In this document: piece after piece, positions 5,760-6,196 of the stretch | Position numbering within the stretch: the first letter of the stretch is position 1 | Layout of the letters: the number at the start of each line of letters is the position of its first letter | Assembly: GCA_903860995.1 (NCBI GenBank) | Contig: CAIOSS010000028.1 | Coordinates: 1-6,196 of the forward strand | DNA: 6,196 nucleotides | Origin: an uncultured delta proteobacterium | Lineage (GTDB): Bacteria; Myxococcota_A; Polyangia; Polyangiales; Ga0077539 | Direction: 5' to 3' | The notes under the pieces: model-generated | The model's input: the letters and a program-made list of their open reading frames with translations, nothing else | The model's database searches: none | Told to the model about the DNA's origin: nothing | Made by a program: the position numbers and the translations under genes

Positions 5760-6196
5760 TCACCCCCACAAGGCCCTCTCGATGCCCTCCGCCTGCGCCT
5801 CCCAGCGCCAGCGCAGCGCCCGCTCCCTCGCCCCGGGGGACCCCGCCGGATGCTCGTCCCACGCCGCCGCGACCGCGTCCGCGAGGGCCGCCGCGGAGGC
5901 GCCCGCTGGGAGCACCCGACCTGCGTCACCGACCAGGCCCGCGACGCCGCCGCTGGCCGTCGCGACCACCGCAGCCCCTGCGCCCATCGCCTCGAGCAGG
6001 GCCACCGGCGCTCCCTCGCCCCGCGCCCCCGCGGCGCCCCCCGCGGTGTGCAGGAACACCCGCGCCCGCTGGAGCCACGCGTCCCTCTCGGCGGCCCCGA
6101 CGCTGCCCACGAAGCGCGCGTCCACGCCGTGGGACCTCGCCAGGGCCTCCAGGACGCCCCGCTCCGGGCCGTCGCCCAGGACCACCCACGGAAGCG
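5760..6196 (-). CDS. C-terminal part of a GT4-type glycosyltransferase (N-terminus beyond the window)
   Basis: The minus-strand frame is open from the window edge to TGA (complement of 5760-5762), about 144 residues. It begins inside LPWVVLGDGPER, the nucleotide-sugar-binding LVIVGDGPER strand typical of the C-terminal Rossmann domain of GT4 (Glycos_transf_1) enzymes. FVGSV and a Gly/Ala-rich stretch follow, then GEGAPVALLEAMGAGAAVVATASGG, which carries the EX7E pair (codons near 6015-6017 and 5991-5993), and then a GRVLPAG strand and a closing helical segment. Such enzymes move a sugar from an NDP- or UDP-donor to a lipid, glycan or small molecule; donor and acceptor cannot be read here. The Glu usually found after GGxP/GGxx (GGIPE) is Gly (GGVAG). 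The valine codon GTG at 6185 is not a true start, because the conserved strand already begins before it. The gene converges on the kinase and is not part of its operon. Confidence 0.85.
   Translation of the reverse strand, partial: LPWVVLGDGPERGVLEALARSHGVDARFVGSVGAAERDAWLQRARVFLHTAGGAAGARGEGAPVALLEAMGAGAAVVATASGGVAGLVGDAGRVLPAGASAAALADAVAAAWDEHPAGSPGARERALRWRWEAQAEGIERALWG

Noticed and set aside
3890..5929. A 679-residue minus-strand open frame across the kinase and into the glycosyltransferase, and a 513-residue one at 4321-5862
   Set aside because: Both are Arg/Gly/Ala-rich shadows of the kinase coding strand with no recognisable fold. The kinase frame has every catalytic motif.
5926..6189. 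An 87-residue minus-strand open frame in a different frame from the glycosyltransferase
   Set aside because: It is Gly/Arg-rich shadow sequence overlapping the frame that carries the GT4 motifs GDGPER and EX7E.

Overview
The window is very GC-rich DNA, with codon third positions almost all G or C. It most resembles a myxobacterium (phylum Myxococcota; possibly a Polyangia/Sandaracinus-type organism, though the genus is a guess). Three things point there: two consecutive genes ending in a MYXO-CTERM-type tail (hydrophobic segment, run of arginines, Ala-Ala, stop), a surface protease with Ala/Asp/Gly/Pro-rich linkers and FG-GAP repeats, and a Hanks-type kinase with the HRDVxxQN catalytic loop common in this phylum.

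Layout: bases 1-97 are the last codons of an upstream plus-strand gene whose protein ends in a sorting tail. An 80-base gap holds a perfect 8-bp stem-loop directly before the next start. Bases 178-3807 encode a 1209-residue exported protein made of a signal peptide, a divergent subtilisin-like (S8) domain, a beta-rich linker, eight FG-GAP-type calcium-binding repeats (a probable beta-propeller), a low-complexity stalk and a MYXO-CTERM tail. The 205-base gap after it holds two G/C-rich stem-loops, then a short AT-rich island with a convincing sigma-70-like promoter (TTGAAG-N18-TATGAT) and a 6-bp inverted repeat around its -35 box. Bases 4013-5743 encode a serine/threonine protein kinase with a long disordered tail; a strong Shine-Dalgarno and the promoter position favour ATG 4013 over the upstream in-frame ATG at 3938. 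A convergent minus-strand gene begins 16 bp beyond its stop and runs off the right edge. It encodes the C-terminal part of a GT4-type glycosyltransferase.

How they fit together: the two left-hand genes look like tandem cell-surface proteins sharing one sorting route (Sec export, type II secretion and myxosortase processing are known for the MYXO-CTERM class). The kinase has its own promoter and looks like a separate cytoplasmic signalling gene. The glycosyltransferase belongs to another, divergently read unit. Nothing in the sequence ties the kinase to the protease beyond adjacency.

I found no RNA gene, CRISPR array, insertion sequence or attachment site, and no clear new multigene system. 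The most interesting points are the altered oxyanion-hole and serine-site residues of the protease with its three EF-hand-like loops, the regulated-looking promoter of the kinase, and the 10-residue tandem repeat plus amphipathic C-terminus of the kinase tail.
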